The notes: generated by a model not told the origin, from the letters alone. Positions 1 to 8,779 are shown, counted from the stretch's first letter. The stretch: 64,000 nt of DNA from JBBIWA01 sp037439425 (GCA_037439425.1 JBBIWA010000008.1:1-64000); one strand, 5' to 3'. Numbers and translations are program-made.

Positions 1-17
1 TCACGTTATCGGCTACC

Positions 18-192
18 GTAGTCATCAGCGTGGGACTCCACAAGACTTCTCTCGTGGCATCTTCAATGCTCGCCTAGTTCCCGGTAGCAAGTAGCGTGAG
101 GTTCTGCAAGGCTTGTCTCGTGGCATCTTCAATCCTTGCCTAGTTCCCTGTAGCCACCAGCGTGAAGCTCCACAAGGCTTGTCTCGTGGCAT
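18..192. repeat. 66-bp tandem repeat, about 2.7 copies
   Basis: The decamer ctcgtggcat recurs at 51, 117 and 183, exactly 66 bp apart, inside imperfect units that share 'ctcgtggcatcttcaat', 'gcctagttcc' and 'gtag..a.yagcgtga'. Because 66 is a multiple of three the minus strand stays open (363-25) and would encode 22-residue repeats starting MPRDKPC or MPREKSC. No ribosome site or known domain supports that reading frame, so I call it an intergenic minisatellite; the array may extend left of the window. Confidence 0.75.
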
Positions 193-446
193 CGGCATAC
201 AAAAACTTGGGTAATGACAAAGGCTCAAGCCCAGCCTATTCGGAAGGCTGCAACTCTTTCGCAGTTCCCCAAGGCAGTTGGGGGCTGGTCCAACTCTAGC
301 CTCTCGGCTTGGTGAGCCTCCCTCCTCAGCGTGGCAGGAAGGTAGGACCTGAACGATCCCCAAAATGCCGCTTCAGGGAATTGGGCCTAAGCTTTTCACC
401 CTTATCCTGGCGCGCATGGGCTCACGCCCTCTCGCTTTATTCTGAT

Positions 447-460
447 GCCCCTTTCGGGGC
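447..460. terminator. short GC hairpin
   Basis: gcccc-tttc-ggggc is a perfect 5-bp stem with a small loop just upstream of the first MerR-type promoter. There is no long T run after it, so terminator activity is only possible. The rest of 193-504 holds no convincing gene. Confidence 0.3.
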
Positions 461-504
461 TGAAACCACAAATTCCGTTAGTACCAGAAATAATCAAATT
501 TGCA

Positions 505-537
505 CTTGACATTGGAGCCGGCTCAAAGGTGTAGGCT
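505..537 (+). promoter_or_regulatory. MerR-type promoter/operator 1
   Basis: A -35 box ttgaca (506-511) and a -10-like taggct (532-537) are separated by 20 bp, longer than the usual 17 bp. The spacer carries the dyad ttggagccggctcaaagg. Overlong spacers with a central dyad are the hallmark of promoters that MerR-family activators untwist; 20 bp is the ZntR/CadR spacing. It would drive the thioredoxin-like gene at 598. The same element recurs at 1502, 10308 and 12394. Confidence 0.8.
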
Positions 538-597
538 CTTCTCTCAAGCGAGAGAAGAGGCTTTCGGGCCAGTTTGTGAGTGGAGGAAGAGAAAGCG

Positions 598-951
598 ATG
601 AAAATTGAGTTGCTCTACTTTGATGGTTGCCCTTCCTACGAACACGCCTTGCGTAATCTACGCGAGGTGGTTGCTGAAGAGGGGCTGGAGGCGAGCATTG
701 AGCTCATCAAGGTGACCTCGGCAGAAGAGGCAGAACGGTTGCGTTTTCTGGGCTCGCCGACGATCCAGATTGATGGCGTTGACCTGGAAGGGCCGGAGGC
801 CGCAAGCACAGGCGTGGGCTTCGGCTGTCGTGTGTACGAGGACGGCGGACAGATGCGCAGCTGGCCCTCGAAAGAGCAGATTCGCGCGGCATTGAAGGGC
901 CACTTCCAGCAAGCGGTCCAATCCTCTTCTGATTCCTGCTGCTGCCACTGA
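598..951 (+). CDS. thioredoxin-like small protein of metal-resistance loci
   Basis: A 117-residue protein beginning MKIELLYFDGCP, with a beta-alpha-beta thioredoxin-like start, a single Cys in GCPSYE, a cis-Pro-like GSPTIQIDG segment near residue 60 and a Cys cluster (SCCCH) at the very C-terminus. This resembles the small thioredoxin-like proteins often found beside mer genes (sometimes annotated as alkylmercury lyase-associated), but I cannot assign a reaction. ATG at 598 is preferred over the upstream GTG at 580 because GGAGG lies at 582-586. It is the first gene after MerR-type operator 1 and is followed 48 bp later by another small Cys-rich ORF. The terminal Cys cluster suggests metal binding (inference). 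Confidence 0.75.
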   Translation: MKIELLYFDGCPSYEHALRNLREVVAEEGLEASIELIKVTSAEEAERLRFLGSPTIQIDGVDLEGPEAASTGVGFGCRVYEDGGQMRSWPSKEQIRAALKGHFQQAVQSSSDSCCCH

Positions 952-999
952 GGGGGCGCAGCCGGAACGCGCAAGTTTTTTGAGGAAAGGAAAAAAGCC

Positions 1000-1203
1000 A
1001 TGATCGGCAGAACCATCAAAACGCTGATCGCCGGTTTGATGCTGGGGACGATGGCGTGTTGCTGTGTGTCTCTGAATCAGACCAGGACCACTGCGGCCAC
1101 TCTCTTGGATAAACAGATGAGTGATCCGGACTGGGTCACGGGCACAGAAAGATCGTCACCCATCCTTAGAATCAAGCGTGGAGCTGAAACCAAAGCGCTC
1201 TAA
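1000..1203 (+). CDS. small Cys-rich exported peptide, unknown
   Basis: A 67-residue ORF with a good ribosome site (AGGAAAGG) 8-14 nt before ATG. The N-terminus MIGRTIKTLIAGLMLGTMACCCVS looks like a short signal or lipoprotein-type segment ending in three Cys, followed by a polar tail. No family recognised. Its place just after the thioredoxin-like gene, under operator 1, suggests co-expression in the metal response. Confidence 0.5.
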   Translation: MIGRTIKTLIAGLMLGTMACCCVSLNQTRTTAATLLDKQMSDPDWVTGTERSSPILRIKRGAETKAL

Positions 1204-1260
1204 AGCGAGCGCGGCCGCAGCAAGATAATGAAGACGCAGCAAAATGTCAAAACTCTGGTG

Positions 1261-1492
1261 CTGGTCTGCAGCCGTCGGACGTTTTTCAGCTCCGTTAGGA
1301 GCGGCCTATCTATAGCGACACGATGCGGAAAGTCTTCAGCTGCGGGCAGGAGCGACCTATGAGCATCGATTGATAGGTCGCTCCTAGCGGAGCTAGGCTT
1401 ACTTTCCTTCACTACTTACTATAGACAGGTCGCCCCGCTGGGGCTGCAGGAACTTCTGTCGGACGTTGTTCAGCTGCGGTCAGGAGCGAGCC
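1261..1492. repeat. palindromic intergenic repeats, family A (three units)
   Basis: Units built on 'aggtcgctcctagcggagct' and 'gtcggacgttgttcagctg' occur three times with varying sequence and orientation (for example 1368-1393 and 1422-1475). The same unit is found at 10576-10684. They form hairpins and lie between transcription units, as REP/MITE-like elements do. Confidence 0.7.
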
Positions 1493-1501
1493 TTCTTTGC
1501 A

Positions 1502-1534
1502 CTTGACATTGAAGTCGGCTCAAAGGTGTACGCT
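1502..1534 (+). promoter_or_regulatory. MerR-type promoter/operator 2
   Basis: ttgaca (1503-1508) and tacgct (1529-1534) are 20 bp apart with dyad ttgaagtcggctcaaagg between them. Beginning with 'tttgcacttgacattg' it matches operator 1 almost base for base over more than 40 bp, so the two look like a duplication. It lies upstream of the DUF302 gene. Between 1535 and 1734 I see only a short open stretch (about 1612-1689, ending TGHLIN-stop) that may be a decayed gene end. Confidence 0.8.
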
Positions 1535-1734
1535 CTCTACTGAAGCGAAAGGAGGGACTGTGGGCTACTGACACGCAGCGCTTTATGTCGGATTATTTTT
1601 GCCAATTAACTCACCTCTGCCGAAGTCGCAGATGGCGTCAAGCTCGAGAGCGGTCAGAAGCTGCATTTGACCTCGGTGACGGGCCACTTAATCAACTGAC
1701 CAAAGACCAATAACCAAAATAAGGAGGTGGAGCA

Positions 1735-2229
1735 ATGTGCGAGAAGATATTAACCCGTTCACTAATGGCGGTAGTTTCGCTTCTGTGGCTATCAGCTTTT
1801 TCGGTGGGGTTGCGGGCCCAACAGCATGAAATGAAGGAGGAGATGCTGCCGGATCGAGCCATGGGCGTCTCCAGGTATGGTTTCAACGATACCGTCAGCC
1901 AGATTCAAAAGGCCATTGAAGCTCAAGGGATGATGGTCATACAACGAATAGACCATCAAGCGATGCTCTCAATGGTCGGGGTGAAAACCAAAGGCATGCT
2001 GACGCTGGAGTTCTTCCACCCCAAATATGGAAAGACACTTGTGGAGAATGATCATCGTGCTGGGATCGAAATCCCCTTGAGGATCGTGGTCATGGAAAGC
2101 GATATGGGCGTTATGTTCACTTATCGCAAACCCTCGGTCACCTTCGGCCAGTATCAGAAGCTCAAGAGCCTTGGCCAAGAGTTGGATGGTGTGCTAGCGA
2201 AGATCGCTGACGCGGTGGCGAAGAAGTAA
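1735..2229 (+). CDS. exported DUF302-family protein
   Basis: A 164-residue protein with a signal peptide (hydrophobic stretch about residues 8-28, cleavage near LRAQQ) followed by a DUF302 domain: the start RYGFNDTVSQIQKAIEAQG and the later FHPKYG and IPLRIVV segments are typical. DUF302 proteins are small, often periplasmic and of uncertain biochemical role; several occur in metal-resistance clusters. The start has an excellent ribosome site (AAGGAGGTGG) and follows MerR-type operator 2, so metal induction is likely. Cytochrome and regulator genes follow on the same strand with gaps of 168-216 bp. Confidence 0.8.
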   Translation: MCEKILTRSLMAVVSLLWLSAFSVGLRAQQHEMKEEMLPDRAMGVSRYGFNDTVSQIQKAIEAQGMMVIQRIDHQAMLSMVGVKTKGMLTLEFFHPKYGKTLVENDHRAGIEIPLRIVVMESDMGVMFTYRKPSVTFGQYQKLKSLGQELDGVLAKIADAVAKK

Positions 2230-2397
2230 ACGGCAGACGAGTTTGATCAGAGCACAGATAAGCAAGCGCAGACCTGTCTATAGAAATGGGTCTGGGAAGG
2301 GGAGTTTTGTCTTTAAGTGGAGATGCGATTCGGCCCAAAAGAGCTCGGGCCGGATAGACAGCTCCCTTTGAAAAACCCAAGAGGGTGAGGAGGAAGT

Positions 2398-3807
2398 ATG
2401 AAGAAAATGATGACCTGGCGCGACTGCGCCAAATTGGCTATCGTGAGCACCTTTGCCATTCTGGCTGCCAGTGTAGCGGCGATCTCCTCGCGCTCCGCCG
2501 GGGTCGAGGCAGAAAGCGCTTCTCTCATGCGCGCGCAAGAGGCAGCAGCGGAGTCCACGCCGCCTGTCGCGGCGGTGCATGCGCAGCTTGAATTAACCCC
2601 GGAAACCCCGCCGGAGACCTGTGGGACCTGCCACGTCAAGCAGTATCAGGAATGGAAGGAGTCCTGGATGGGACGAGCCCTGAAAACAGCGCCGATGGTG
2701 ATGATGCAGCGGCTCTATATGGCGACAGCGAAGAACCCTAACGCGGCCTATTGCTTGAGGTGCCACGCTCCCCTGATGGAGCCTCTAGGCAAGACTGAAC
2801 AGGTGCTTCAGGAAGTTTTGTTCGGTGAGGTGAAGAGCCAATCCATCAGTTGCACGGGCTGCCATTTGATCTCCGAGCTGACGTTTGATCCGAACGATCC
2901 GAAGAGCGTTTCACACAATAATCCCAACGAGAAGTTCAACCTAAGCCTGCCAAAGGAAGGCGAGAAGATCACCTTCTTCGGTCCGGTCAAAGGGGCAGAG
3001 TCACCTGTTCATGGGACTGGTTATCGGGACTTCTACCGTAAGTCAGAGATGTGCGCTACCTGCCACGAGTACAACAATTCGGGCTCGGGCGGCAACACAC
3101 CTTGCTGCACGCAGTACAGCACCTGGCGGCAAAGCCAAGCGGCCAAGCGGGGGCAGACTTGCCAATCGTGCCACATGCCGCGAACGCCGAATCAAGCAAT
3201 TGCTGTTGGCGGGCCGGTTAGAAAAGAAGGTACAAGCTTCCACGGCTTCCACGGTGGGCGCTCGCCGGAGATGGTGACTAAAGGCGCGAAACTGAATCTC
3301 GTGATTGCGAAGCAAGGAAGCCAGGCGACCTTGACTTGCCGGGTGACCAATCTGGCGGGACACAACTTTCCTGATGGCTGTCCCTACGCCAATGAGTTGA
3401 AGCTCTTTGTGACGGTGGTGGACGAAAAAGGCACCCCGGTCTTTGAAGGTCTCAGGAAGTACGGCCAGGAGTTCGAGGATCCGGAGACCGGCCGCAGGCC
3501 GGTGGAAGAATGGGCGGCAGCGCGGTTGGTTTATAACACCTCACTGAAGCCGGATGAGACGCGCGTAGAGAGATTCACGTTTGACCTTCCCAAGGGGGCA
3601 GCAATGCTTACGGCCAAGGTGAGGCTGGAGAACCACATCCTTTCCCGCATGCCGGAGATCAAGGCGAACATGCTGCTCTACGGCCCGCCAGGATTGAAGG
3701 AAACGATGAGCACTCCGGAGATGGAAGACTACATGATGCGCATGGTCGCTGATATAGCCCGGCCGATCCTTGTGGCTTCGGCTGAAAAGAAGCTTCCGTT
3801 GAAGTGA
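2398..3807 (+). CDS. pentahaem c-type cytochrome, cytochrome c554-like
   Basis: A 469-residue exported protein. The N-terminal hydrophobic segment (about residues 14-32) is a signal peptide or anchor. Five CxxCH haem sites are visible: CGTCH, CLRCH, CTGCH, CATCH and CQSCH, all in the first 270 residues, as in cytochrome c554-type multihaem proteins. Residues after about 300 form a beta-rich domain without haem sites. It should carry electrons in the periplasm; donor and acceptor are unknown. ATG 2398 has GAGGAGG upstream. It lies between the DUF302 gene and a Crp/Fnr regulator. Confidence 0.8.
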   Translation: MKKMMTWRDCAKLAIVSTFAILAASVAAISSRSAGVEAESASLMRAQEAAAESTPPVAAVHAQLELTPETPPETCGTCHVKQYQEWKESWMGRALKTAPMVMMQRLYMATAKNPNAAYCLRCHAPLMEPLGKTEQVLQEVLFGEVKSQSISCTGCHLISELTFDPNDPKSVSHNNPNEKFNLSLPKEGEKITFFGPVKGAESPVHGTGYRDFYRKSEMCATCHEYNNSGSGGNTPCCTQYSTWRQSQAAKRGQTCQSCHMPRTPNQAIAVGGPVRKEGTSFHGFHGGRSPEMVTKGAKLNLVIAKQGSQATLTCRVTNLAGHNFPDGCPYANELKLFVTVVDEKGTPVFEGLRKYGQEFEDPETGRRPVEEWAAARLVYNTSLKPDETRVERFTFDLPKGAAMLTAKVRLENHILSRMPEIKANMLLYGPPGLKETMSTPEMEDYMMRMVADIARPILVASAEKKLPLK

Positions 3808-4023
3808 ATAGGGCCCGGTCAGCTGTGGTATCGGGTTACGCTACTCCGTCGCCCGAAGGGGATCGGGTCAGCAACCGGGCGACGCAGCTGGCGAGTGTGA
3901 GAGGGCATCTCACCTCAGGCTCTTCGAGTTTTGATCGGGATGCCGCACTCGCTGGCATTTTTAGCCACAGCCTCGCTTATGGCGAATCATCCTAAGGTGA
4001 GCAATGTGTTGGTGGGAGAAGTC

Positions 4024-4818
4024 ATGGAGAAGAACCTTTCAACTAATTCCAGATCGATCGGCAACGGGCATACCACAAGCTGCCAGCCTCGCCACCCAAA
4101 GGTCAACGCTGAAGCCGCACCTCCGGCTCAGCTAGATAGGGTAGGTCAACCCAGCTGCCTTTCGGCCAATCGTATCTTCCGGGACCTTTCGCCCGAGGAG
4201 ATAAAGCTGATTACTGGCTCAGTACGAAGGACAATCGCACCCAAAGGCAAAATAATTTACACGCCGGGCAAGACTGGTGAGGTTTTATTCTTACTCTGTC
4301 AAGGCTCAGTCCATCTGTACCATCTCTCATTGGAAGGGCGTAAGTTCATCGTCCAGAGTATCGGCCCGATGACTTTCTTCGGAGAGATGGCCATCCTGGG
4401 ACAGAGTATGCAAGACTCCTTTGCCGAAGCAGCCGAAGACTGCACCATCTGCGTGATGGGCCGGGCCGACGTCGAGAAGCTGATCTTGTGGAAACCGCAA
4501 GTGGCCATCCGCATGCTGGAAGATATCTCTCAGCGCCTGCACAAGGTCCAGGAACGGCTTTGGGAGAGTGTTTTCAAGAGTACTTCTGCGCGCCTGGCCT
4601 CGCTGCTTTTGGAGCTGTCGCATAATGGTAGGCAACCGATCGAGGGGGTGCGCCACCAGGACCTGGCTGAGATGTTGGGGATTTACCGAGAGACCGTGAC
4701 CAACACACTGGACCGGTGGCAGAGTGAAGGGATCATTAGTCTCAGCCGCAAGAAGATCTCGATTCTCAACCTTGACCAGCTCTGCCAGGTGGCTGAAGAA
4801 GAAGGGTTGCGCAAGTGA
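4024..4818 (+). CDS. Crp/Fnr-family transcription regulator
   Basis: A 264-residue protein from ATG 4024 (GGGAGAAG upstream). A longer frame to 3931 exists, but its first 31 residues look like translated intergenic DNA. About 50 N-terminal residues are variable, then a cyclic-nucleotide-binding-like beta-barrel (FRDLSPEEIKLI ... FFGEMAILGQ) and a C-terminal Crp-type winged helix (RHQDLAEMLGIYRETVTNTL). No Fnr-style Cys cluster is obvious, so oxygen sensing by an iron-sulphur cluster is not supported. It may control the neighbouring cytochrome or patatin genes. The 216 bp before it hold no gene I can support. Confidence 0.85.
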   Translation: MEKNLSTNSRSIGNGHTTSCQPRHPKVNAEAAPPAQLDRVGQPSCLSANRIFRDLSPEEIKLITGSVRRTIAPKGKIIYTPGKTGEVLFLLCQGSVHLYHLSLEGRKFIVQSIGPMTFFGEMAILGQSMQDSFAEAAEDCTICVMGRADVEKLILWKPQVAIRMLEDISQRLHKVQERLWESVFKSTSARLASLLLELSHNGRQPIEGVRHQDLAEMLGIYRETVTNTLDRWQSEGIISLSRKKISILNLDQLCQVAEEEGLRK

Positions 4819-5005
4819 TAGGCTGACTTGCACCTCCCTCAAGCGTGACCTATTCGCCGCAGCTTTGCCCGTCCAAGCTGGCACACGATCATGACGAGCG
4901 ATCCCTTCGGTAGGTGAGGTGCTTGAAGTAGTAGAGAGTGAGCAGTGCTATCAGGTGCTGATCCCACTGAGGGGATCAAATCAACAGGCGGGGAAGGAGT
5001 GTTAA

Positions 5006-5950
5006 TTGACGCCTCGGGAAGCAACACCGGAGAGGAAGAGACAAAAAGTGGCTCTCGTGCTCTGTGGCGGGGGTAGCCGGGGCGCGCTGGAGATCGGGTT
5101 CTATCGCGCGCTGGTCGAGATGGGTGTTCCTCTCGGCCTGATCGTCGGCTCCTCGATTGGCGCGCTCAACGGCGCCTTCATCGCTGCGGGCGTGAGCGTA
5201 AACGAGATCTATGAGCTTTGGCGCAGCGTCAGGTTCCGAGACATCTTCGGATTGAATTGGCGCTCGTTACTCCATCCGAGAAAGGCCGACAGCATTTACG
5301 ACAACAGGAAACTCAGGCGGTTTCTCGAACGCCATCTGCCCGCGAAGCGGTTTGAGGACCTGCGGATGCCGCTGACGATAGTTGCGACAGACCTGGAGAC
5401 AGGTGAGTGCGTACGGCTGGAGCGAGGAGACCTGATCGAGGCTGTGCTGGCCAGTGTGGCTATTCCGGGGCTGTTGCCGCCTGTGTGGATTGCGGGACGA
5501 CAGCTTATTGATGGAGGCATTGCGAACAACTTGCCACTCGATGTGGCTGTCGAGAAAGGAACCACTGCCATCCTCGCGATCCGCTGTGGATGCCCGCTGG
5601 ATCGTAAAGGGCCGATCTGCGGCATAGTCAGCATCCTGTCACGCTCCTTCGACATCGCGGGATCAGCGAAATACCAGCAGGATCTGCGGCGCTACAATGG
5701 CCAGAGCGAACTGATCATCCTCAAACCCTGTCTTGAGTTCGAGGTCGGCTTGCTGGACTTCAGTCATAGCGCAGAACTGCTCGACCTGGCCTATGACCTC
5801 ACGATGCGTGAGCGGGCAGCGTTGGCGCGGCTGATCATTGACGAGCAGGAGACCGAAGGAGAGGCGAAAGCGGCAAAGCCTGCGTTTGAACCGGCGCTCG
5901 ATCGAAACGAGCCTGCGGCTGAGTGGGAATTGGTTGTGGGGGCTCTTTGA
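5006..5950 (+). CDS. patatin-like phospholipase
   Basis: A 314-residue member of the bacterial patatin family (Ser/Asp dyad lipid acyl hydrolases). Visible are the oxyanion loop GGGSRG (residues 21-26), the nucleophile motif GSSIG with Ser50, and the Asp motif IDGGIANN near residue 170. There is no signal peptide, so it acts in the cytoplasm or at the inner membrane. TTG at 5006 is taken as the start because AAGGAGTG precedes it at the right distance; the next in-frame starts would cut into the domain. It lies 57 bp upstream of merA. Confidence 0.85.
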   Translation: MTPREATPERKRQKVALVLCGGGSRGALEIGFYRALVEMGVPLGLIVGSSIGALNGAFIAAGVSVNEIYELWRSVRFRDIFGLNWRSLLHPRKADSIYDNRKLRRFLERHLPAKRFEDLRMPLTIVATDLETGECVRLERGDLIEAVLASVAIPGLLPPVWIAGRQLIDGGIANNLPLDVAVEKGTTAILAIRCGCPLDRKGPICGIVSILSRSFDIAGSAKYQQDLRRYNGQSELIILKPCLEFEVGLLDFSHSAELLDLAYDLTMRERAALARLIIDEQETEGEAKAAKPAFEPALDRNEPAAEWELVVGAL

Positions 5951-6007
5951 TTCCTTGTCTCAGGATTTCTCACTCGGTACTGGTCAGGAAGAAGGGAGAT
6001 AAAAAGT

Positions 6008-7674
6008 ATGAATGATAAGAACCATATCACTTTGCGGGTTGAAGGAATGACCTGTGATGGATGCGCTCGGCACGTGACAGAAGCGCTCAAAGCTGTGCCT
6101 GGAGTCGAAGAAGCACAGGTGGCCAGCTGGCGCTCAGGACAGGCGACAGTGATTGCTGGGGGCAATGTTGCTGATGAGGCACTCACAAACGCCGTCCGAG
6201 ATGCCGGCTACCGTGCTATTGTGCGAGAGCGCCGCGCGCTCGAAGGAGAACGGCGCGCGCCCACAGCCGAAGGGGCAGACTTCGACCTGATGATTATCGG
6301 CGGCGGGTCAGCCGCTTTTGCTGCCGCCATCAAAGGAGCCGAGCTTGGCGCGAGAGTGGCCATCGTCGAGGCAGGCACTATTGGCGGCACCTGCGTCAAC
6401 ATCGGCTGCGTGCCCTCCAAGACCCTGATCAAAGCAGCCGAGATTTGTTACCACTCGGCCTATCCGAAGTTTGAGGGATTGACTGCTTGTCCGCCTCCTG
6501 CTGATTGGCAGCGTGTCGTCCAACAAAAGGATGAACTCGTCGCTGCTCTCAGAGAGGGTAAGTATGTCAGTGTGCTTGACGCTTATCCTGAGATCAAGCT
6601 CATTCGTGGGAAGGCACGGTTAACCGGCGGTCGCGGCGTGTCGGTCGACGGAGACACATATCATCCTGGCAAGATCATCATTGCGACTGGCTCACTGCCT
6701 TGGCCGCCGCCTATCTCACCGGCCTCAAGGAGGCGGGCTATCTCGACAGTACCGATGCGCTCTCGCTACCGGCTTTGCCGCAATCAATGATCATCATCGG
6801 CGGCGGCGCGATAGGCATGGAGTTGGGCCAACTCTTTGCCCGCTTCGGGGTGCGCGTGATGATGCTGGAAGGACAGGACCATCTGGCCGCAGCAGAAGAG
6901 CCAGAAATCGGCGAAGCGATCACCAGATACTTGGAGGGGGAGGAGATTCGCGTTTGTACCAACGTGAAGATCAATCAGGTGGAGCGCCTCAATGGAATGT
7001 ATCGCCTTCACGCTGTGATCAACGGGAAGCTAGAGGTTTGCCAGGCAGAACAGTTGATGATCGCTACCGGGCGCCGCGCCAACACCGCCGGCCTCGGCCT
7101 GGAAGAAGCCGGGGTCAAAACGGGCTACAAAGGTGAGATCGCCGTCAACGAGCATCTGCAGACCTCCAATCCAGACGTCTATGCAGCGGGGGATTGCACC
7201 GGAGACCCGATGTTCGTTTACGTCGCGGCTTACGCTGGCGGAATTGCAGCAGAGAATGCGCTGCGCAATGCGGGCCGCATCTACGATCTGTTCGCTTTGC
7301 CCCGCGTGACTTTCACCGACCCGCAAATCGCCAGCGTCGGTCTGAGTGAAAAACAGGCCCGCGAAAAAGGCCTCCGCATCAAGGCCTCAGTTCTCGATTT
7401 GAAAAACGTGCCGCGTGCGATTGTCTCGCGTGACACTCGCGGGCTGATCAAGCTGATCGCGGAAGAAGACACCGGTCGTCTGCTGGGCGCTCATGTGCTT
7501 GCGGACGAAGCGGGCGAGGTGATTCAAGAGGCGACGCTGGCGATTCGCTTCGGACTGACGGTGCAAGACATCATTGAGACATTCCATCCCTACCTGACGA
7601 TGGTCGAGGGGTTGAAACTCGCTGCTCTGACCTTCGAGAAAGAGGTGGCCAAGCTCTCTTGCTGCGCTACCTGA
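6008..7674 (+). pseudogene. merA: mercuric reductase MerA with a single frameshift
   Basis: MerA reduces Hg(II) to Hg(0) with NADPH and FAD. Read in two frames this locus gives a full-length protein of about 555 residues. The N-terminal heavy-metal domain has GMTCDGC; the flavin fold has the redox motif GGTCVNIGCVPSK; the dimerisation domain ends KLSCCAT, with the vicinal Cys pair needed for Hg(II) delivery. The frame changes near 6718-6724: the first frame runs ATGSLPWPPPIS and then goes wrong, and the second resumes with GLKEAGYLDSTDAL. One missing base in the C-rich stretch explains it. It may be an assembly error, because the rest shows no decay. It converges on the merB-like gene. Confidence 0.85.
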
Positions 7675-7689
7675 TGAGGACTTCTTAGT

Positions 7690-7725
7690 GTCAGAAGGGG
7701 GCTCTTTTGCCCTCCTTGTATTGTC
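7690..7725. terminator. hairpin between convergent merA and merB-like genes
   Basis: aaggggg-ctcttttg-ccctcctt forms an imperfect stem between the two convergent genes, followed by a weak T/G-rich run. It could serve as a bidirectional terminator. No gene is seen in 7675-7831. Confidence 0.35.
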
Positions 7726-7831
7726 AGCTTCCATAGTTCACCTCTTCTCAAGCATAATCCGCCACCAAGCACGACAGAGAAGGGGGGAGGACTGGTCGCG
7801 AGCTGAGGGCCGGTTCGGTCCCTCACCGCGT

Positions 7832-8779
7832 TTACTTATGCTCGCGCTTTTTGAGCTCTTCAAAGGCTTCCGCCACTTTAGCCCGCCTGCGGTCTTTCAA
7901 CTCCGGGTAACGCTCGAGCCATTGATTTAATACCTCTTCTGAACTGAAGAGGTTGATCAGCCCTCAGCTGCCGCCCATAAAGAGCACGGCCGAGTTGGGC
8001 TCGACCTTGCGCAAATGGCCCCGGTCAAACTCGAGGCGGATGCGTGCGGTGCTTTCAGGTGAGGAATCTTCAAAGATGACTTTCTCTTGGGCGTATTTGT
8101 TGCTGACCAGCAACAGACCATCCACTGCTCAGTTAACACTCGTGTTGCGCCCTGAAGAAGCCGTCAGACGATGAAAGACGAAGTCCAATCGCGGATGCCA
8201 GTTCAAGTAGCGCGACGCAGCCACCACATAGCCTGAGCCGCCAGCCGATTCATCCCGCTTTAGAATCTGATATCGCTCGAGCATCTGAAGACCGCCTTTG
8301 ACCTCCTTTTGTGAGATGCCAACGGCTTTGGCGATCTCTGCGAGCGCTGGCGTTGGCTTCTGCTGGCGCGCGGCATTGATAATGGCTCGCGCAATCAGTT
8401 TTTCATTCGGCGTCAGGACGAGCGTTTCCCATCCCCACCGGCGGATGACGACATGCAGTTCAGGATGTTGTTTGATGTATTGGCCAATGCGCAAGCGCGT
8501 TTCATCTGAAGGGCGCAAGCCCACGGCCGCCATCGCCTGGTCCACGCTCGTGACACTGTTGTCCTTGCCCCAAACACCTTGCAGGTACTCGATGACCTTC
8601 TTCTCCTGCGGGCTTAATTCAGACTCGCTCGCAGCGGGTTGAGTTGATGGGGTTGATTGCCGCTCGGCCTGAGTTTTGATGGGAGCTTGCAGCATTGCCA
8701 ACAGAGCCACGCAACAGATCGCTAGCCGCAATTGCCATCTGCCGAAGACGGCCCGGCAACAACGAACATTTTTCCTCAT
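7832..8779 (-). CDS. merB: exported MerB-like organomercurial lyase, predicted selenoprotein with two Sec residues
   Basis: MerB cleaves carbon-mercury bonds using two Cys and one Asp. The frame from ATG 8779 (AAGGAG upstream) to TAA 7834-7832 is 316 codons with only two internal stops, both TGA: codon 217 (8131-8129) and codon 272 (7966-7964). With TGA read as Sec, residues 217-220 are U-A-V-D, matching the Cys96-x-x-Asp99 signature of plasmid R831b MerB. Residue 272 lies in GGSUGLINLFSSEE, matching the Cys159 region (SFCCHVHFFAS). The VEP motif (259-261) and the HTH-like fold (about 150-185) are also family features. A hairpin follows each TGA. Residues 1-38 form a signal peptide, which is unusual because known MerB is cytosolic. 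Conventional calling would truncate it to 216 residues. The alternative is a pseudogene with two chance TGA mutations. Confidence 0.85.
7932..7953 (-). promoter_or_regulatory. SECIS-like hairpin after the second TGA of the merB-like gene
   Basis: On the minus strand acctcttc-agttca-gaagaggt is a perfect 8-bp stem with a 6-nt loop whose second base is G. The loop begins 19 nt after the TGA at 7966-7964, inside the range known for bacterial SECIS elements, where an apical-loop G contacts SelB. Confidence 0.75.
8098..8115 (-). promoter_or_regulatory. SECIS-like hairpin after the first TGA of the merB-like gene
   Basis: On the minus strand tgttgct-ggtc-agcaaca is a perfect 7-bp stem with loop GGTC. 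The loop starts 21 nt after the TGA at 8131-8129. The E. coli fdhF SECIS has a similar stem capped by GGUCU, so the match in both position and loop sequence is strong. Confidence 0.8.

Noticed and set aside
309..509. Small ORF before MerR-type operator 1
   Set aside because: No ribosome site, odd composition, and it overlaps the hairpin; probably non-coding.
6008..7674. merA as another recoded selenoprotein
   Set aside because: All its key Cys codons are normal; the break is a frame change, not an in-frame TGA.
7688..7930. Plus-strand ORF after merA
   Set aside because: Antisense to the C-terminus of the merB-like gene.
7832..8779. merB-like gene as a plain pseudogene ending at the first TGA
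   Set aside because: Only TGA stops occur, both at catalytic Cys positions with SECIS-like hairpins, and the rest of the frame is intact.
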